From Promicromonospora sp. AC04 (GTDB lineage: Bacteria; Actinomycetota; Actinomycetes; Actinomycetales; Cellulomonadaceae), in NCBI RefSeq assembly GCF_003058225.1, contig NZ_QBUG01000001.1, positions 620,001 through 684,000 of the forward strand: DNA of 64,000 nt. The letters are read 5' to 3'. Of the stretch, positions 34,855 to 43,930 are shown one piece after another. Positions within the stretch are counted from its first letter, which is position 1. Every line of letters starts with the position of its first letter. Below the pieces are notes generated by a model. That model was given only the letters and a program-made list of their open reading frames with translations, had not been told where the DNA came from and ran no database searches. A program made the position numbers and the translations under genes.

Positions 34855-36354
34855 ATGGCTGATTACGACGTCGTCGTTGTGGGAGCAGGGACCGCGGGAA
34901 GCGTCGTCGCCCGCCGTCTGGCGGACGCCGGCCGCAGGGTCGCGATCGTCGAGGCGGGCGGGTCGAACCGCGACGACATGATCCAGGACGTGGGCCGCCT
35001 GGGCGAGCTGTGGCACGGCGAGCGCGACTGGGACTACCACACGGTTCCCCAGCCGCATGCTGCCGGGCGCCGGATCCACCTGCCGCGCGGGCGCGTGCTC
35101 GGCGGCTCCCACTCCCTCAACGCCGCGATCTGGGTGCGCTGCGCCCCCGAGGACTTCGACGGCTGGGCGGCCGACGGCTGCCCCGGCTGGTCCTGGGCGG
35201 ACGTCGAGCCGGTGTACCGGCGCATCGAGCAGTGGCACGGCGCCCGTGACCCGCGCCGGGGCACCGCCGGACCTCTGCCGGTCGCGCCCAACGAGCCGCT
35301 CCACCCGGTGCAGCAGGCGATCATCGACGCGGCCGTCCAGGCGGGCCTGACCCGCAACCCGGACTACAACGTGGACGGCCTGGACGGCGTCTCGGTCCAG
35401 CAGGTGACGGTGGCCGACGGCGACCGGGTCACGACATGGGACACCTACGCGCAGCCCGCCGTCGACGAGGGCCGCCTCACCGTGCTCACCGGCGTCGTCG
35501 TGCACCGGGTGCGGATCGAGGACGGCCGCGCGACGGGGGTCGAGCTGGCGGACGGCCGCGTGCTCACCGCCGACCAGGTGGTGCTCTCGGCGGGTGCCGA
35601 GGGCAGCGCCGAGACGCTGCTGCGCAGCGGCGTCGGCCCCGCGGAGCACCTCACCGCCCTCGGCATCGACGTCGTCGCGGACCTGCCGGTCGGCGAGAAC
35701 CTGCACGACCACTACCTCGTCCCGGTCATCTTCACGACCGACCGCGAGGTGGACCCCCCGACCCCGCACCGCAGCGTGACCCAGACCCACTGGTTCTGGC
35801 GCTCCGATCCGGCGCTGCCCGTACCCGACACCCAGCCGATCAACTTCTCCGTGCCGATGCTGGAGCCGGACATGGAGCCGATCCCGTGGGGCTTCTCGCT
35901 CATGGCGGGCATAGTCACCACACGGTCGCGCGGCACGCTGCGCCTCGCGAGCGCCGATCCGGCCGACGGCATCCTCATCGACCCCCACGTCCTGGAGGAC
36001 GAGCGCGACATCTCCTCGATGCTCGCCTCCGTCCGGCAGTGCCTCGACGTCGGGGCGCAGGAAGCCCTCGCCTCGGACTGGAAGGCGCGGCCGCACTACC
36101 CGTCGGGCGACCTGAGCGACGAGGCGCTCGTGGAGTACATCCGGCAGCGCGTGATCACATACCACCACCAGGTCGGCACGTGCCGCATGGGCTCGGACGA
36201 GCGCGCCGTCGTCGACCCCACGCTGCGGGTGCGCGGGATCGACGGGCTCATGGTGGCGGACGCATCCGTCATGCCGACGATCACCACGGGCAACACGAAC
36301 GCGCCGTCCGCGATGATCGGTGAGAAGGCGGCGGAGCTCCTCCTCCGCCACTGA
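34855..36354 (+). CDS. GMC-family FAD oxidoreductase
   Basis: This 499-residue flavoenzyme opens with the FAD motif VVVVGAGTAGSVVARRL, then LPRGRVLGGSHSLNAAIWVR (GMC signature 1) and LSAGAEGSAETLLRSGVG (signature 2). It ends with the catalytic His in YHHQVGTCRMG and a second active-site residue as Asn in TTGNTNAPSAMIGEKAA. It resembles choline dehydrogenase and pyridoxine 4-oxidase and oxidises an alcohol to an aldehyde. GAAGGAG lies six bases before the ATG at 34855; an ATG at 34801 overlaps the LivF stop but gives an odd 18-residue extension. It probably acts on the compound imported by the upstream transporter. Confidence 0.92.
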   Translation: MADYDVVVVGAGTAGSVVARRLADAGRRVAIVEAGGSNRDDMIQDVGRLGELWHGERDWDYHTVPQPHAAGRRIHLPRGRVLGGSHSLNAAIWVRCAPEDFDGWAADGCPGWSWADVEPVYRRIEQWHGARDPRRGTAGPLPVAPNEPLHPVQQAIIDAAVQAGLTRNPDYNVDGLDGVSVQQVTVADGDRVTTWDTYAQPAVDEGRLTVLTGVVVHRVRIEDGRATGVELADGRVLTADQVVLSAGAEGSAETLLRSGVGPAEHLTALGIDVVADLPVGENLHDHYLVPVIFTTDREVDPPTPHRSVTQTHWFWRSDPALPVPDTQPINFSVPMLEPDMEPIPWGFSLMAGIVTTRSRGTLRLASADPADGILIDPHVLEDERDISSMLASVRQCLDVGAQEALASDWKARPHYPSGDLSDEALVEYIRQRVITYHHQVGTCRMGSDERAVVDPTLRVRGIDGLMVADASVMPTITTGNTNAPSAMIGEKAAELLLRH

Positions 36355-36414
36355 GCGCCGCCTCCAGGGAATGGCTGCCGGCTCGGCTGACGCCCGTGGG
36401 CGCCGGCGGCCGGG

Positions 36415-37371
36415 TCAGCCCGTCAGCCGCGCGTCGACCCAGGCCCGGCTCACGTCGGCGCTCACCCGCGGATCCATCGAGGCCCGGTCGACCTCGACGA
36501 TCACCCAGCCGTCCCAGCCGTCCGGCAGGGCCGCGAGCATCGCGTCGAGGTCCATGTCGCCGGCGCCCGGCTCGCGGAAGAGGCCGCGGTCGACGGCCGC
36601 GTTGTACGAGGTCGGTTCCGCGCGGCTGGCGGCGGCCACCGTGAGGTCGAGGTCCTTGATGTGCAGGTCGACCAGCCGGTCGGCGTGCCGCGTCAGCATC
36701 CGCACGGGGTCGATCCCCGCCCACGCGAGGTGCCCGATGTCGAAGGAGACGCCCAGCAGGGACGAGGGGATCGCAGCGAGGGCGCGCTCGATCTCCTCCT
36801 CGGTCTCGATCCACGTGCCCACGTGATTGTGCAGCCCGGCCCGCACACCCTCCTGGCCGAGGACCTCCGCCGCGGTTCCGAGGACGTCGATGACCCGGTC
36901 CAGGCGGGAGCTGTCGAAGTCCGCGCCCACGGCCGTCTGCTCCAGCGTGCGCCGGGTTCCGGGCGCCCAGCTCATCTCGGGCGCGAGGAAGACGGTGCCC
37001 AGCCCGAAGTAGTTCGACTCCTCCGCCTTGCGGCGGATGCCGTCGTACCAGCGCACCTGCTCGGCGCTGCCCGGAGCCAGCAGCACGCCATGGTCCTCCG
37101 GCAGGGCGACGCTCGCGTAGCCGGGCGCGAGCACCAGGCCCGCATCCTGCACCATCCGCTCGTACGACTGCAGCGTCTGGGTGTCGAGCACCTCCATCAT
37201 CACCGCGGCGAAGCCGGCGTCCCGCACCTGGGCCAGGACGCCTGGGTAGTCGGCCCGGAAGGCCGGGTCGGCGAAGAGCCAGAGGTCCTCGCTCTCCGGG
37301 TCCGCCGGATCGGCCTTGATGTTGACCCATTGGATCGGGTTCAGGGCGACCCGGTCGGCGCGCAGCCTCAT
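36415..37371 (-). CDS. TIM-barrel sugar isomerase/epimerase (IolE/CarB-like)
   Basis: This 318-residue protein belongs to the xylose-isomerase-like TIM-barrel superfamily. It opens with ALNPIQW and shows metal-ligand positions in VMMEVL, GLHNHVGTWIE, VSFDIGHLAWAG, VDLHIKD and WVIVEVD. Related proteins isomerise or dehydrate inosose, epimerise 3-keto sugars, or form the catalytic subunit of C-glycoside deglycosidases. It is the last gene of the operon from 43,887 that also encodes a C3-oxidase-like flavoenzyme, which suits action on a 3-keto glycoside. The start overlaps the deaminase stop (ATGA). Exact reaction unproven. Confidence 0.85.
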   Translation of the reverse strand: MRLRADRVALNPIQWVNIKADPADPESEDLWLFADPAFRADYPGVLAQVRDAGFAAVMMEVLDTQTLQSYERMVQDAGLVLAPGYASVALPEDHGVLLAPGSAEQVRWYDGIRRKAEESNYFGLGTVFLAPEMSWAPGTRRTLEQTAVGADFDSSRLDRVIDVLGTAAEVLGQEGVRAGLHNHVGTWIETEEEIERALAAIPSSLLGVSFDIGHLAWAGIDPVRMLTRHADRLVDLHIKDLDLTVAAASRAEPTSYNAAVDRGLFREPGAGDMDLDAMLAALPDGWDGWVIVEVDRASMDPRVSADVSRAWVDARLTG

Positions 37372-37994
37372 GCGATTCCCTCCGGCGCGCCCTGGCGCGC
37401 GTTGTAGACCGTCAGTCCGCCCGAGTCGACCCCCGCGCGGTAGGCGCGGAAGACGCCGAGCGCCTCCTCACGCAGCACGTCCTTGACCACGCGGATGCCG
37501 CGGCGTTCGAACTGCTCGGCCCAGTCGTCGCCGAGCGGGCCCTCGTCGAACGTGGTGATCTCCTCGAGCTCCGGCCCTTCGCCCGCGACGACCAGCGTGC
37601 GCACCCCGGACCACATGGTCGCCCCGTAGCACTGGATGCACGGCCGCCAGTTGACGACGAGCTCGTGGGCGGGCAGGGCGGCGCCGCCGAGGTCCCACGC
37701 TCCCCGCCGTGCCTGGGCGAGCCCCAGCGCGACGACCTCCGCGTGCCCGCTCGACACCCCGCTCGCGAGGACGACGTTCACGCCGACCGAGACGATGCGC
37801 CCGGTCTCGCTCTCGGCGACCAGGGCGGCGAACGGGCCTCCGTTGCCCTCCCGCCAGTTGCGGTCGGCCAGCCGGTGCACGAGCCGCATCCGGTCGTCCC
37901 GGTCCGGGACGAGGTCCGGCACGTCGGCGAGCTCGTCCCGCACCCATGGGGGCAACCCGATGCGGTACTCGGTAGAGATGTGTTCCGCGAGCAT
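37368..37994 (-). CDS. Nucleoside/CMP-deaminase-like zinc enzyme
   Basis: The 208-residue protein has the cytidine/guanine-deaminase zinc motif: HAE (SGHAEVVALG) and PCxxC (RPCIQCYG). The spacing matches the tRNA-adenosine/guanine deaminase branch. The proton-shuttling Glu is present. A deaminase inside a glycoside operon is unexpected. It may act on a nucleoside-like or amino-sugar aglycone, or, as in riboflavin-type deaminases, on a small heterocycle; this is open. The ATG at 37994 has AGGAAGGA upstream, and the stop overlaps the next gene by four bases. Confidence 0.85.
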   Translation of the reverse strand: MLAEHISTEYRIGLPPWVRDELADVPDLVPDRDDRMRLVHRLADRNWREGNGGPFAALVAESETGRIVSVGVNVVLASGVSSGHAEVVALGLAQARRGAWDLGGAALPAHELVVNWRPCIQCYGATMWSGVRTLVVAGEGPELEEITTFDEGPLGDDWAEQFERRGIRVVKDVLREEALGVFRAYRAGVDSGGLTVYNARQGAPEGIA

Positions 37995-38009
37995 GATCGG
38001 CGTCCTTCC

Positions 38010-38040
38010 TGTTGATCGAGACTGTTGATCGAGACTGTTG
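38010..38040. repeat. 13-bp tandem repeat between GMC and deaminase genes
   Basis: TGTTGATCGAGAC occurs twice head to tail, followed by a partial third copy (TGTTG). It fills most of the 56-base gap between two genes of the same operon. Confidence 0.85.
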
Positions 38041-38050
38041 ACTGCGGCCG

Positions 38051-39574
38051 TCAGCCGGCGAGCGCGGCCGATCGCCGCGCGACGGCCCGGGCGGTGCGCA
38101 CGGCGGTCACCGCGCCGGTGAGGGTGGCGTTCGCCACCACGGGTGTCGGCACCGCGCCGGTGCCGGCGACGTAGAGGTTCTCGAAGCCCCACACCCGTCC
38201 GTGGGCGTCCGCGACGCTCGTGCCGTCGTCGTGCTCCCCGATCCGGACGGTGCCGGTGAGGTGCAACGAGGATCCGGGCGCCAGCAGCGCCCGTTCCGCC
38301 TGGGGATCGAAAGGACCGAACAGCTCGGCGAGCTCCTGCACCTGGGCGAGCGCGCGGTCGATGAGGTCGAGGTCCGTCGGGGAGTAGCCGAACTCGATGC
38401 TGATCCGCGGCATGCCCGCCGCGTCCGTCTCGGTCTCGGAGAACACGAGGCGGTTCTCCGGCCGCGACTCGACCGGCGAGTAGAGCGACAGACCCACCGA
38501 GTGGGCGAGGGGGCGCCCGGTCGCGTCGACGTATGTCGTGTTCATGATCTGCCCGTGGAACGGCTGGTCGGGCCCGTTCTGCGGCAGCCAGAGCGAGTCG
38601 GTGCAGAACTCCCCGACCCGCGGCAGCGGGAGCGTGGCGAGGTCGAGCCCGAACCGGTCGACGTCCATGAGGACGCGCCCGGTGACGAACGCGTGCTCGT
38701 TCAGGTAGCGCCCGAGCGCCCACGGCCGGATACCCGAGGCGAAGAGCAGCTGCGGGGTCCGCAGCGCGTCCGCGCACACCACCACGGTGTCCGCGAGCAG
38801 CTCCTGCTCCGTCCCGTCGGCGACCCGCCGGACTCGCGCGCCACGCACCCGGTCGCCCGCGACCAGCAGCTCCGTCACGAGGGCGCCGGTGAGCAGCTCG
38901 AACCGGTCGTCACCGCCGGCGGCGATCGGCGGGAAGACCACCGAGGGACCGGTGCGGGTCATGGGGCCATCGGCGGCCGGGTCGACCGCCATGGGCATCG
39001 GCTGCGGCGCACGCTCGCCCGGGCCGACGCCGGCGAGGTGCTCCCCCAGCACGTCGAGCACCACCTGCCCGGCCTCGGTGGGCCCGATCGGGCCGGGATG
39101 CACGCCGAGCACGCGCCGCGCGGTCCGCAGGTCGTCCGACCAGCCCCGCGGGTCGCCGCCGTCGAACACCTCGTCGCCGGCGGGCCACGGGGTCGCCGCC
39201 GTCCAGTGGACGCCCATGCCGCCCGCGTTCCACGCGATCGCCGCACCCGGCATCGTCTCGGCGTCCTCGCCGAAGGCGAGCGCGTGGAACATCCCCGGCT
39301 GGAGCCCGACGACGTCGCCGACGGGCTCCCGGTCGACGGAGGCCCCGGTGTACATGCCCTGGATGCCGCTCGCGACCCGCTCGTTGTAGCGTTCCCACAG
39401 CTCGGGGTCCGGCACGTCGTGCAGGTGCAGTCCCGGGGTGTCGCCGATCGCGGTCCCCGCGTCGACCATGACGATGCGCACGGTCGGGTCGGCCTCCCGG
39501 ACCAGCCGGGCGACGGTCGAACCCATGATGCCGCCGCCGACGATAAGGACGTCGGCGCTGCGCGGGAAAGTCAC
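38051..39574 (-). CDS. Pyranose/C-glycoside-3-oxidase-like GMC flavoenzyme
   Basis: This 507-residue flavoprotein has the FAD motif VLIVGGGIMGSTVARL, the segment NAGGMGVHWTAATPWP and the ending HLTGTVRIGEHDDGTS...ANATLTG. These match the pyranose-2-oxidase/C-glycoside-3-oxidase subgroup of GMC enzymes, with the His-Asn active pair in HLTGTVR and VANATLT. Known actinobacterial relatives (CarA and glucoside 3-oxidases, about 500-520 residues) oxidise C3 of the sugar of plant glycosides. GTG 39574 has AAGGAG upstream. The operon with a sugar importer and TIM-barrel isomerase supports a 3-keto-glycoside route. There is no signal peptide, so it acts in the cytoplasm. Confidence 0.86.
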   Translation of the reverse strand: MTFPRSADVLIVGGGIMGSTVARLVREADPTVRIVMVDAGTAIGDTPGLHLHDVPDPELWERYNERVASGIQGMYTGASVDREPVGDVVGLQPGMFHALAFGEDAETMPGAAIAWNAGGMGVHWTAATPWPAGDEVFDGGDPRGWSDDLRTARRVLGVHPGPIGPTEAGQVVLDVLGEHLAGVGPGERAPQPMPMAVDPAADGPMTRTGPSVVFPPIAAGGDDRFELLTGALVTELLVAGDRVRGARVRRVADGTEQELLADTVVVCADALRTPQLLFASGIRPWALGRYLNEHAFVTGRVLMDVDRFGLDLATLPLPRVGEFCTDSLWLPQNGPDQPFHGQIMNTTYVDATGRPLAHSVGLSLYSPVESRPENRLVFSETETDAAGMPRISIEFGYSPTDLDLIDRALAQVQELAELFGPFDPQAERALLAPGSSLHLTGTVRIGEHDDGTSVADAHGRVWGFENLYVAGTGAVPTPVVANATLTGAVTAVRTARAVARRSAALAG

Positions 39575-39610
39575 GTTTGTACTCCTTGAGGGTGTGGGGT
39601 GCGGCTGCGG

Positions 39611-40753
39611 TCAGGCTTCGTGCACGACGGGGCCGAACAGCTGGGTGTCCATGCGGTCGAGGGCGAACTTGAGCGCCCCCACGAGCGGGCCGTCCGGGCC
39701 GAGCGACGTGGCCCGGAGCTCGATCTCCGGGGCGCGCGCCGCTCGCATCCGCTCCCGGACGCGGTCCAGGAGCACGTCCGCGGCGTCCTCCAGCCCTCCG
39801 CCGAGCACGATGAGCGACGGCGCGATGGTCCAGGACAGGGTGGTCAGGATCGACACGATGTGCTCGGCGAACTCGTCGACCTCGGCCAGCGCCGCCGGAT
39901 CGCCCGCCCGGGCGGCGTCCACCCGCGAGCGCGCGAGTCGTTGCTGCTGCCGGACCGGGGAGGTCAGCCCCGCGATGGGGTGGTCCTCGATCGACCCGGC
40001 CCGCATCGATACCGCCTCGACGATCTCTCCGGCCGCTCCCTGGAAACCGCGGTGCACGGTGCCGCGGATGAGGATGCCCACGCCCGCGCGGCTGCCCAGC
40101 TGCGCCCAGACGACGTCGTCGTGGTCGCGGGCCGCCCCGCGCCAGCGCTCGGCGAGGGCGCCGAGGTTGGCGTCGTTGTCCGCGAACCAGGGGATGTGGA
40201 TGCGTCTGCCCAGCTCACCGGGCAGGTCGACGCCCGCCCAGTGCTCGGTGTGGACCAGCCGCCGGACGACGCCGTCGGCGTCGATGGCACCACCGCTCGC
40301 GATGGCGCCCGCGCGCAGGCGCTCGATCGTCCCGCCGGCGTCCACCAGCGCCTCCCGCACGAGGTCGGCGGCGTCGTCGAGGGTGGACCGCGGGTCGGGA
40401 TACTCGCGCAGCGCGCGCCGGGCGCGGCCGAGGATGTTCCCGCGCACGTCGGACACCACCGCGGCGCCCTCGAGCGTGTTCACCCGCACCGCGGCGAGCA
40501 GGGCGTGCTGGGCGCGCAGCTCGAACCGCCTCGGCGGCCTGCCCGCCGCGCCCGTGACCGGCACGCGGTCCAGCTCCGCGACCCAGCCGGCCTCGACGAG
40601 CGCGTCGAGGATGAGCTCGATCGTGCGCCGCGACAGGCCGGTCCGCTCGGCGAGCGCCGTCATCGTCACGGCCTCGGCGGAGACCGCGAGCTCGCGGAGC
40701 GCCGCGGAGGTGTTGAGCCGGCGGATGCCGCTCTGGTCCAGCCCCGCCGTCAT
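39611..40753 (-). CDS. ROK-family transcriptional regulator
   Basis: This 380-residue protein has a winged helix-turn-helix (about 20-85: MTALAERTGLSRRTIELILDALVEAGWV) and a degraded ROK domain (GAIASGGAIDADGVVRR, WFADNDANLGALAERW, SRAGVGILIRG). The ROK zinc cysteines are missing. It lies inside the operon, overlapping the upstream permease by four bases, so it probably represses the operon that contains it. The 19-bp palindrome 44 bases before the first gene is the likely site. Confidence 0.9.
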   Translation of the reverse strand: MTAGLDQSGIRRLNTSAALRELAVSAEAVTMTALAERTGLSRRTIELILDALVEAGWVAELDRVPVTGAAGRPPRRFELRAQHALLAAVRVNTLEGAAVVSDVRGNILGRARRALREYPDPRSTLDDAADLVREALVDAGGTIERLRAGAIASGGAIDADGVVRRLVHTEHWAGVDLPGELGRRIHIPWFADNDANLGALAERWRGAARDHDDVVWAQLGSRAGVGILIRGTVHRGFQGAAGEIVEAVSMRAGSIEDHPIAGLTSPVRQQQRLARSRVDAARAGDPAALAEVDEFAEHIVSILTTLSWTIAPSLIVLGGGLEDAADVLLDRVRERMRAARAPEIELRATSLGPDGPLVGALKFALDRMDTQLFGPVVHEA

Positions 40754-41646
40754 CGCAGCCCCGTGGCGGCGACGCCCTGCACGAAGTAGCGCTGCAGGAA
40801 GAGGAACAGCACGAGCACGGGCAGCATCACCACTATGGCGCCGGCGAGCATGAGCCCATAGTCGGTGACGTTGTTCGCGGCCTGGCTGGTCGCGGCCAGC
40901 CCGACCGGCAGGGTGTAGGTCGACGTGCTCTGGGCCACCACGAGCGGCCAGATGAAGTTGTTCCACGCGGCGAGGAAAGACATGATCGTGACCGTAGCGA
41001 GTGCTGGACCGGCCAGCGGCAGGAAGATGCGGGCGAAGATGCGGAGCTCGCCCGCGCCGTCGATGCGCGCGGCCTCGAGCAGCTCGTCCGGGATCGCGGA
41101 CGCGTACTGCCGCATGATGAAGATCGAGATCGGCAGCGCGATGCTCGGCAGGGCGATACCGGCGAGGGTGTCGACGAGGCCGAGGTTCATGGTGACGACG
41201 AACTGCGGGACGAACGTGGCGGTGTACGGCACCATGAGCGCCGCCATGACGGCCCCGAAGGCGAGCCGCTTGCCGGCGAAGTCGAACTTGGCGAGCGCGT
41301 ACCCCGCCGCGGACGCGGCGACGATGTTGCCCGCCACGACAATGACCGCGACGACGACGCTGTTCACGAGGTAGGTGCTGAATCCCTGCGTCGCGAACAG
41401 CCGCACGAAGTTGTCGAGGGTCACCTCGCTCGGCAGCCATGCGCCGGGGGCGGCGCGGATGTCGTCCAGGCTGCGCAGCGAGCCGCTCACCACCCACACG
41501 AAGGGCAGCAACGTGAGGACGGCGACCACGACGAGGGCCGCGTGCAGCAGCACCTGCGGCGGGCGGGGCCCGCGCGGCGCGGGTCGGGGCCCCTGGTCCA
41601 CGACGACGGGCGCGGCGGAGGTCTCGGTCGGCGCGGTGACTGTCAT
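40750..41646 (-). CDS. Carbohydrate ABC permease, MalG type
   Basis: The 298-residue inner-membrane protein has six hydrophobic segments and the EAA loop LLEAARIDGAGELRIFARIFLP. It pairs with the MalF-type permease encoded just upstream. ATGA overlaps connect it to that permease and to the ROK gene, so production should be stoichiometric. No ATPase gene lies in the operon; a shared MsiK-type ATPase is expected. Confidence 0.93.
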   Translation of the reverse strand: MTVTAPTETSAAPVVVDQGPRPAPRGPRPPQVLLHAALVVVAVLTLLPFVWVVSGSLRSLDDIRAAPGAWLPSEVTLDNFVRLFATQGFSTYLVNSVVVAVIVVAGNIVAASAAGYALAKFDFAGKRLAFGAVMAALMVPYTATFVPQFVVTMNLGLVDTLAGIALPSIALPISIFIMRQYASAIPDELLEAARIDGAGELRIFARIFLPLAGPALATVTIMSFLAAWNNFIWPLVVAQSTSTYTLPVGLAATSQAANNVTDYGLMLAGAIVVMLPVLVLFLFLQRYFVQGVAATGLR

Positions 41647-42581
41647 GCGCGGGGCCTCAGCAATCTGAACTGGATGATGCTCACCACTGCCACCATGACG
41701 AGGATCACGAAGGAGGCGGCGGAGGAGAGCCCGAACTGGCCGAAGCCGAACTGGTGGTACGTGTACAGCGCCACCGACTCGGTGGAGCCCAGCGGGCCGC
41801 CGTCGGTGAGCAGGTAGGGCTCGTCGAACACCTGCAGGTAGAACACCGTGAGCAGCACGGAGACGAGCAGGATCGTCGGCATGAGCAGCGGCGTCGTGAT
41901 GTGCCACAGGCGGCGCCACCACCCCGCGCCGTCCAGGGCGGCCGCCTCGTGCACGTCCTCCGGCACGGCCTGCAGCCCCGCCAGGAACAGCACCATGGCG
42001 GTGCCGAAGTTGCGCCACACGCCGAGCAGGATCACCACCGGCATCGCCAGGTTCGGGTCGCCGAGCCAGTTCGGCCCCGCGAAGCCGAGGTTCGCGGCCA
42101 CCTCGTTGACGGTGCCGTTCGTGTTGAACGCGTACTGCCAGATGAGCGCGACGGCCACGATGTTGGTCACCACCGGGGCGAAGAAGATCGTCCGGAACAC
42201 GCCGCGCAGACGGCGGATACCCGCGTTCAGCGCGAGTGCGAGGGCGAACCCGAGCAGCATGGTGAGCGGGACCCCGACCAGTACGAAGATCGCCGTGTTC
42301 CCGAGGTCGCGGACGAACCGGTCGTCGGAGAACAGCCAGGCGTAGTTGCCGAGGCCGACGAACTCGACGGCGAACGGGTTGCGCAGGTCGGTCCCGCGCA
42401 GGTCCGTGAGACTGAAGCCGAGCGCCGCGACGGTCGGGATCGCCGTGTAGACGAGGAAGACCAGGAGGAACGGCGTCAGGAACAGCCAGGCGATCAGCGA
42501 GCGGCGCCGGGCCCCGGAGCTTCGCGAACGTCGGGGCGGCTGCACGCTCAGCGGCCGCCCCGACGTGCTGGTTGCGGTCAT
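41643..42581 (-). CDS. Carbohydrate ABC permease, MalF type
   Basis: The 312-residue inner-membrane protein has a first segment IAWLFLTPFLLVFLVYTAIPTVAALGFSL and the EAA loop VHEAAALDGAGWWRRLWHITTP. It forms the importer channel with the MalG-type protein. The ATG at 42581 lies just four bases after the binding-protein stop; the longer frame to 42938 overlaps the binding-protein gene and is rejected. Confidence 0.93.
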   Translation of the reverse strand: MTATSTSGRPLSVQPPRRSRSSGARRRSLIAWLFLTPFLLVFLVYTAIPTVAALGFSLTDLRGTDLRNPFAVEFVGLGNYAWLFSDDRFVRDLGNTAIFVLVGVPLTMLLGFALALALNAGIRRLRGVFRTIFFAPVVTNIVAVALIWQYAFNTNGTVNEVAANLGFAGPNWLGDPNLAMPVVILLGVWRNFGTAMVLFLAGLQAVPEDVHEAAALDGAGWWRRLWHITTPLLMPTILLVSVLLTVFYLQVFDEPYLLTDGGPLGSTESVALYTYHQFGFGQFGLSSAASFVILVMVAVVSIIQFRLLRPRA

Positions 42582-42585
42582 CGCC

Positions 42586-43887
42586 CTACTGCTCCGCCCC
42601 GGTGCCCAGGCTCTCGGCGAAGGACTGGATGGCCGCCGCGGCCTGCTCGGGCGTCTGGCTTCCCTTGGCGACCGCCTCCATCTCGACGCCGAGCTGCGTC
42701 GCGATCTGCGCCCAGGTCTGCGCCTGCGGATACGTCTCGGCGCTCTGGAGCTGCTCGAAGAACGCGTCGAGGAGCGGCTGGTCCGCGATCGCGGGGTCGT
42801 CCCACGCGGAACGGACCGCGGGGAGCGAGGCCATCGCCTCGTACTGCGCGACCTGCGTCTCGGGCACCGCCAGCTCGCGCACCACCTTCCAGGAGGCGTC
42901 CGCGTTGTCGCTGTTCGCCAGGACGCCCCAGCTACCACCCGCGACCGCGCCGACGCTGCCGCCCGCGTCGCCCGGCAGCGGGGCGGTCGCGACGTGCTCC
43001 TGCGTCCAGCCCTCCTCGCCGGCGACGTCGTCCAGCTGCCCGATCACCCAGGGGCCGGTCATCATGGCGCCCGTCTTGCCCTGGACGAAGTACGGCTGGG
43101 AGTCGAGGAAGCCGGGCGCGTCGGGGTCGGCGACCCCGGAGGTGAAGAAGGACTGGTTGTAGGTCAGCGCGTCGACCATCTCGGGGGTGTCGAGGGTCCA
43201 CTCGGCGCCGTCGTCCGACGTCGGGCTGCCCCCGGCCTGCCACAGGTACTGCGTGACGTCCTGGCCGTTGTAGACGTCCCAGCCGACGTCCGCGCCCAGG
43301 CCCTTCTCGGCCCCGCCGTCCTGCAGGGCCTCGAAGAACGGGATGGCGTCGTCCCAGGTGGTCGGCGCCGCCACGCCGGCGGCCTCGGCGAAGTCGGAGC
43401 GGTAGACCAGCGCGTAGGTGTAGGCGTACCACGGGACGGAGTAGGCGACGCCGTCGACGACCCCGGACTCCCACGAGCCGGGGAAGAACGAGGCGCTGTC
43501 GACCAGCCCCTCGGGCACGGGCGCAAACGCGCCGCCCACTGTGAACTGGGCCTGGGACTCGGTGTAGAGCTGCGCGACGTCGGGCCCGGCGCCCGAGGCG
43601 ACCGCCGACTGCAGCTTGGTCGTGTACTCGTCCGCCGGGACCAGGGTGACCTGCAGATCGAGGTCCGGGTTGTCCTTCTTGAAGGAGGCGAGGACGTCGT
43701 CGAGAGCTGTCGCGTCGCCGTCCGGGGCCCACAGCTCGACGGTGCCGGTGGCGGGTCCGTCGTCGACGCGTGCGGACGCGGCCGCCGAGGCGGGCTCGTC
43801 GCTGCGGCCGCAGCCGGACAGGGCAAGGAGGGAGATGACGGCGGCACCGGCAGTCAGCCGGGCCGTCAGGTGTCGGGAGAGGGGCAC
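42586..43887 (-). CDS. Sugar ABC transporter substrate-binding lipoprotein
   Basis: The 433-residue protein carries a lipoprotein signal with LSGC (Cys26). The mature part (GTVELWAPDGDATALDDVLASFKKDNPDLDLQVTLV) is a family 1 sugar-binding protein. It starts with GTG and heads the seven-gene operon with permeases, ROK, GMC oxidase, deaminase and isomerase. Its ligand is probably the glycoside oxidised by the GMC enzyme. Confidence 0.92.
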   Translation of the reverse strand: MPLSRHLTARLTAGAAVISLLALSGCGRSDEPASAAASARVDDGPATGTVELWAPDGDATALDDVLASFKKDNPDLDLQVTLVPADEYTTKLQSAVASGAGPDVAQLYTESQAQFTVGGAFAPVPEGLVDSASFFPGSWESGVVDGVAYSVPWYAYTYALVYRSDFAEAAGVAAPTTWDDAIPFFEALQDGGAEKGLGADVGWDVYNGQDVTQYLWQAGGSPTSDDGAEWTLDTPEMVDALTYNQSFFTSGVADPDAPGFLDSQPYFVQGKTGAMMTGPWVIGQLDDVAGEEGWTQEHVATAPLPGDAGGSVGAVAGGSWGVLANSDNADASWKVVRELAVPETQVAQYEAMASLPAVRSAWDDPAIADQPLLDAFFEQLQSAETYPQAQTWAQIATQLGVEMEAVAKGSQTPEQAAAAIQSFAESLGTGAEQ

Positions 43888-43930
43888 GGGGGGACTCCTA
43901 TCGCGAGAGTCGGTGGGAGCCGACGCAAGC

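Noticed and set aside
33898-36351. 817-codon open frame on the minus strand
   Set aside because: It is antisense to the LivF and GMC genes and has no domain sequence; the plus-strand genes carry intact motifs.
37368-38777. 469-codon version of the deaminase
   Set aside because: The extension reads through the GMC gene in another frame; ATG 37994 with AGGAAGGA gives a normal-length deaminase.
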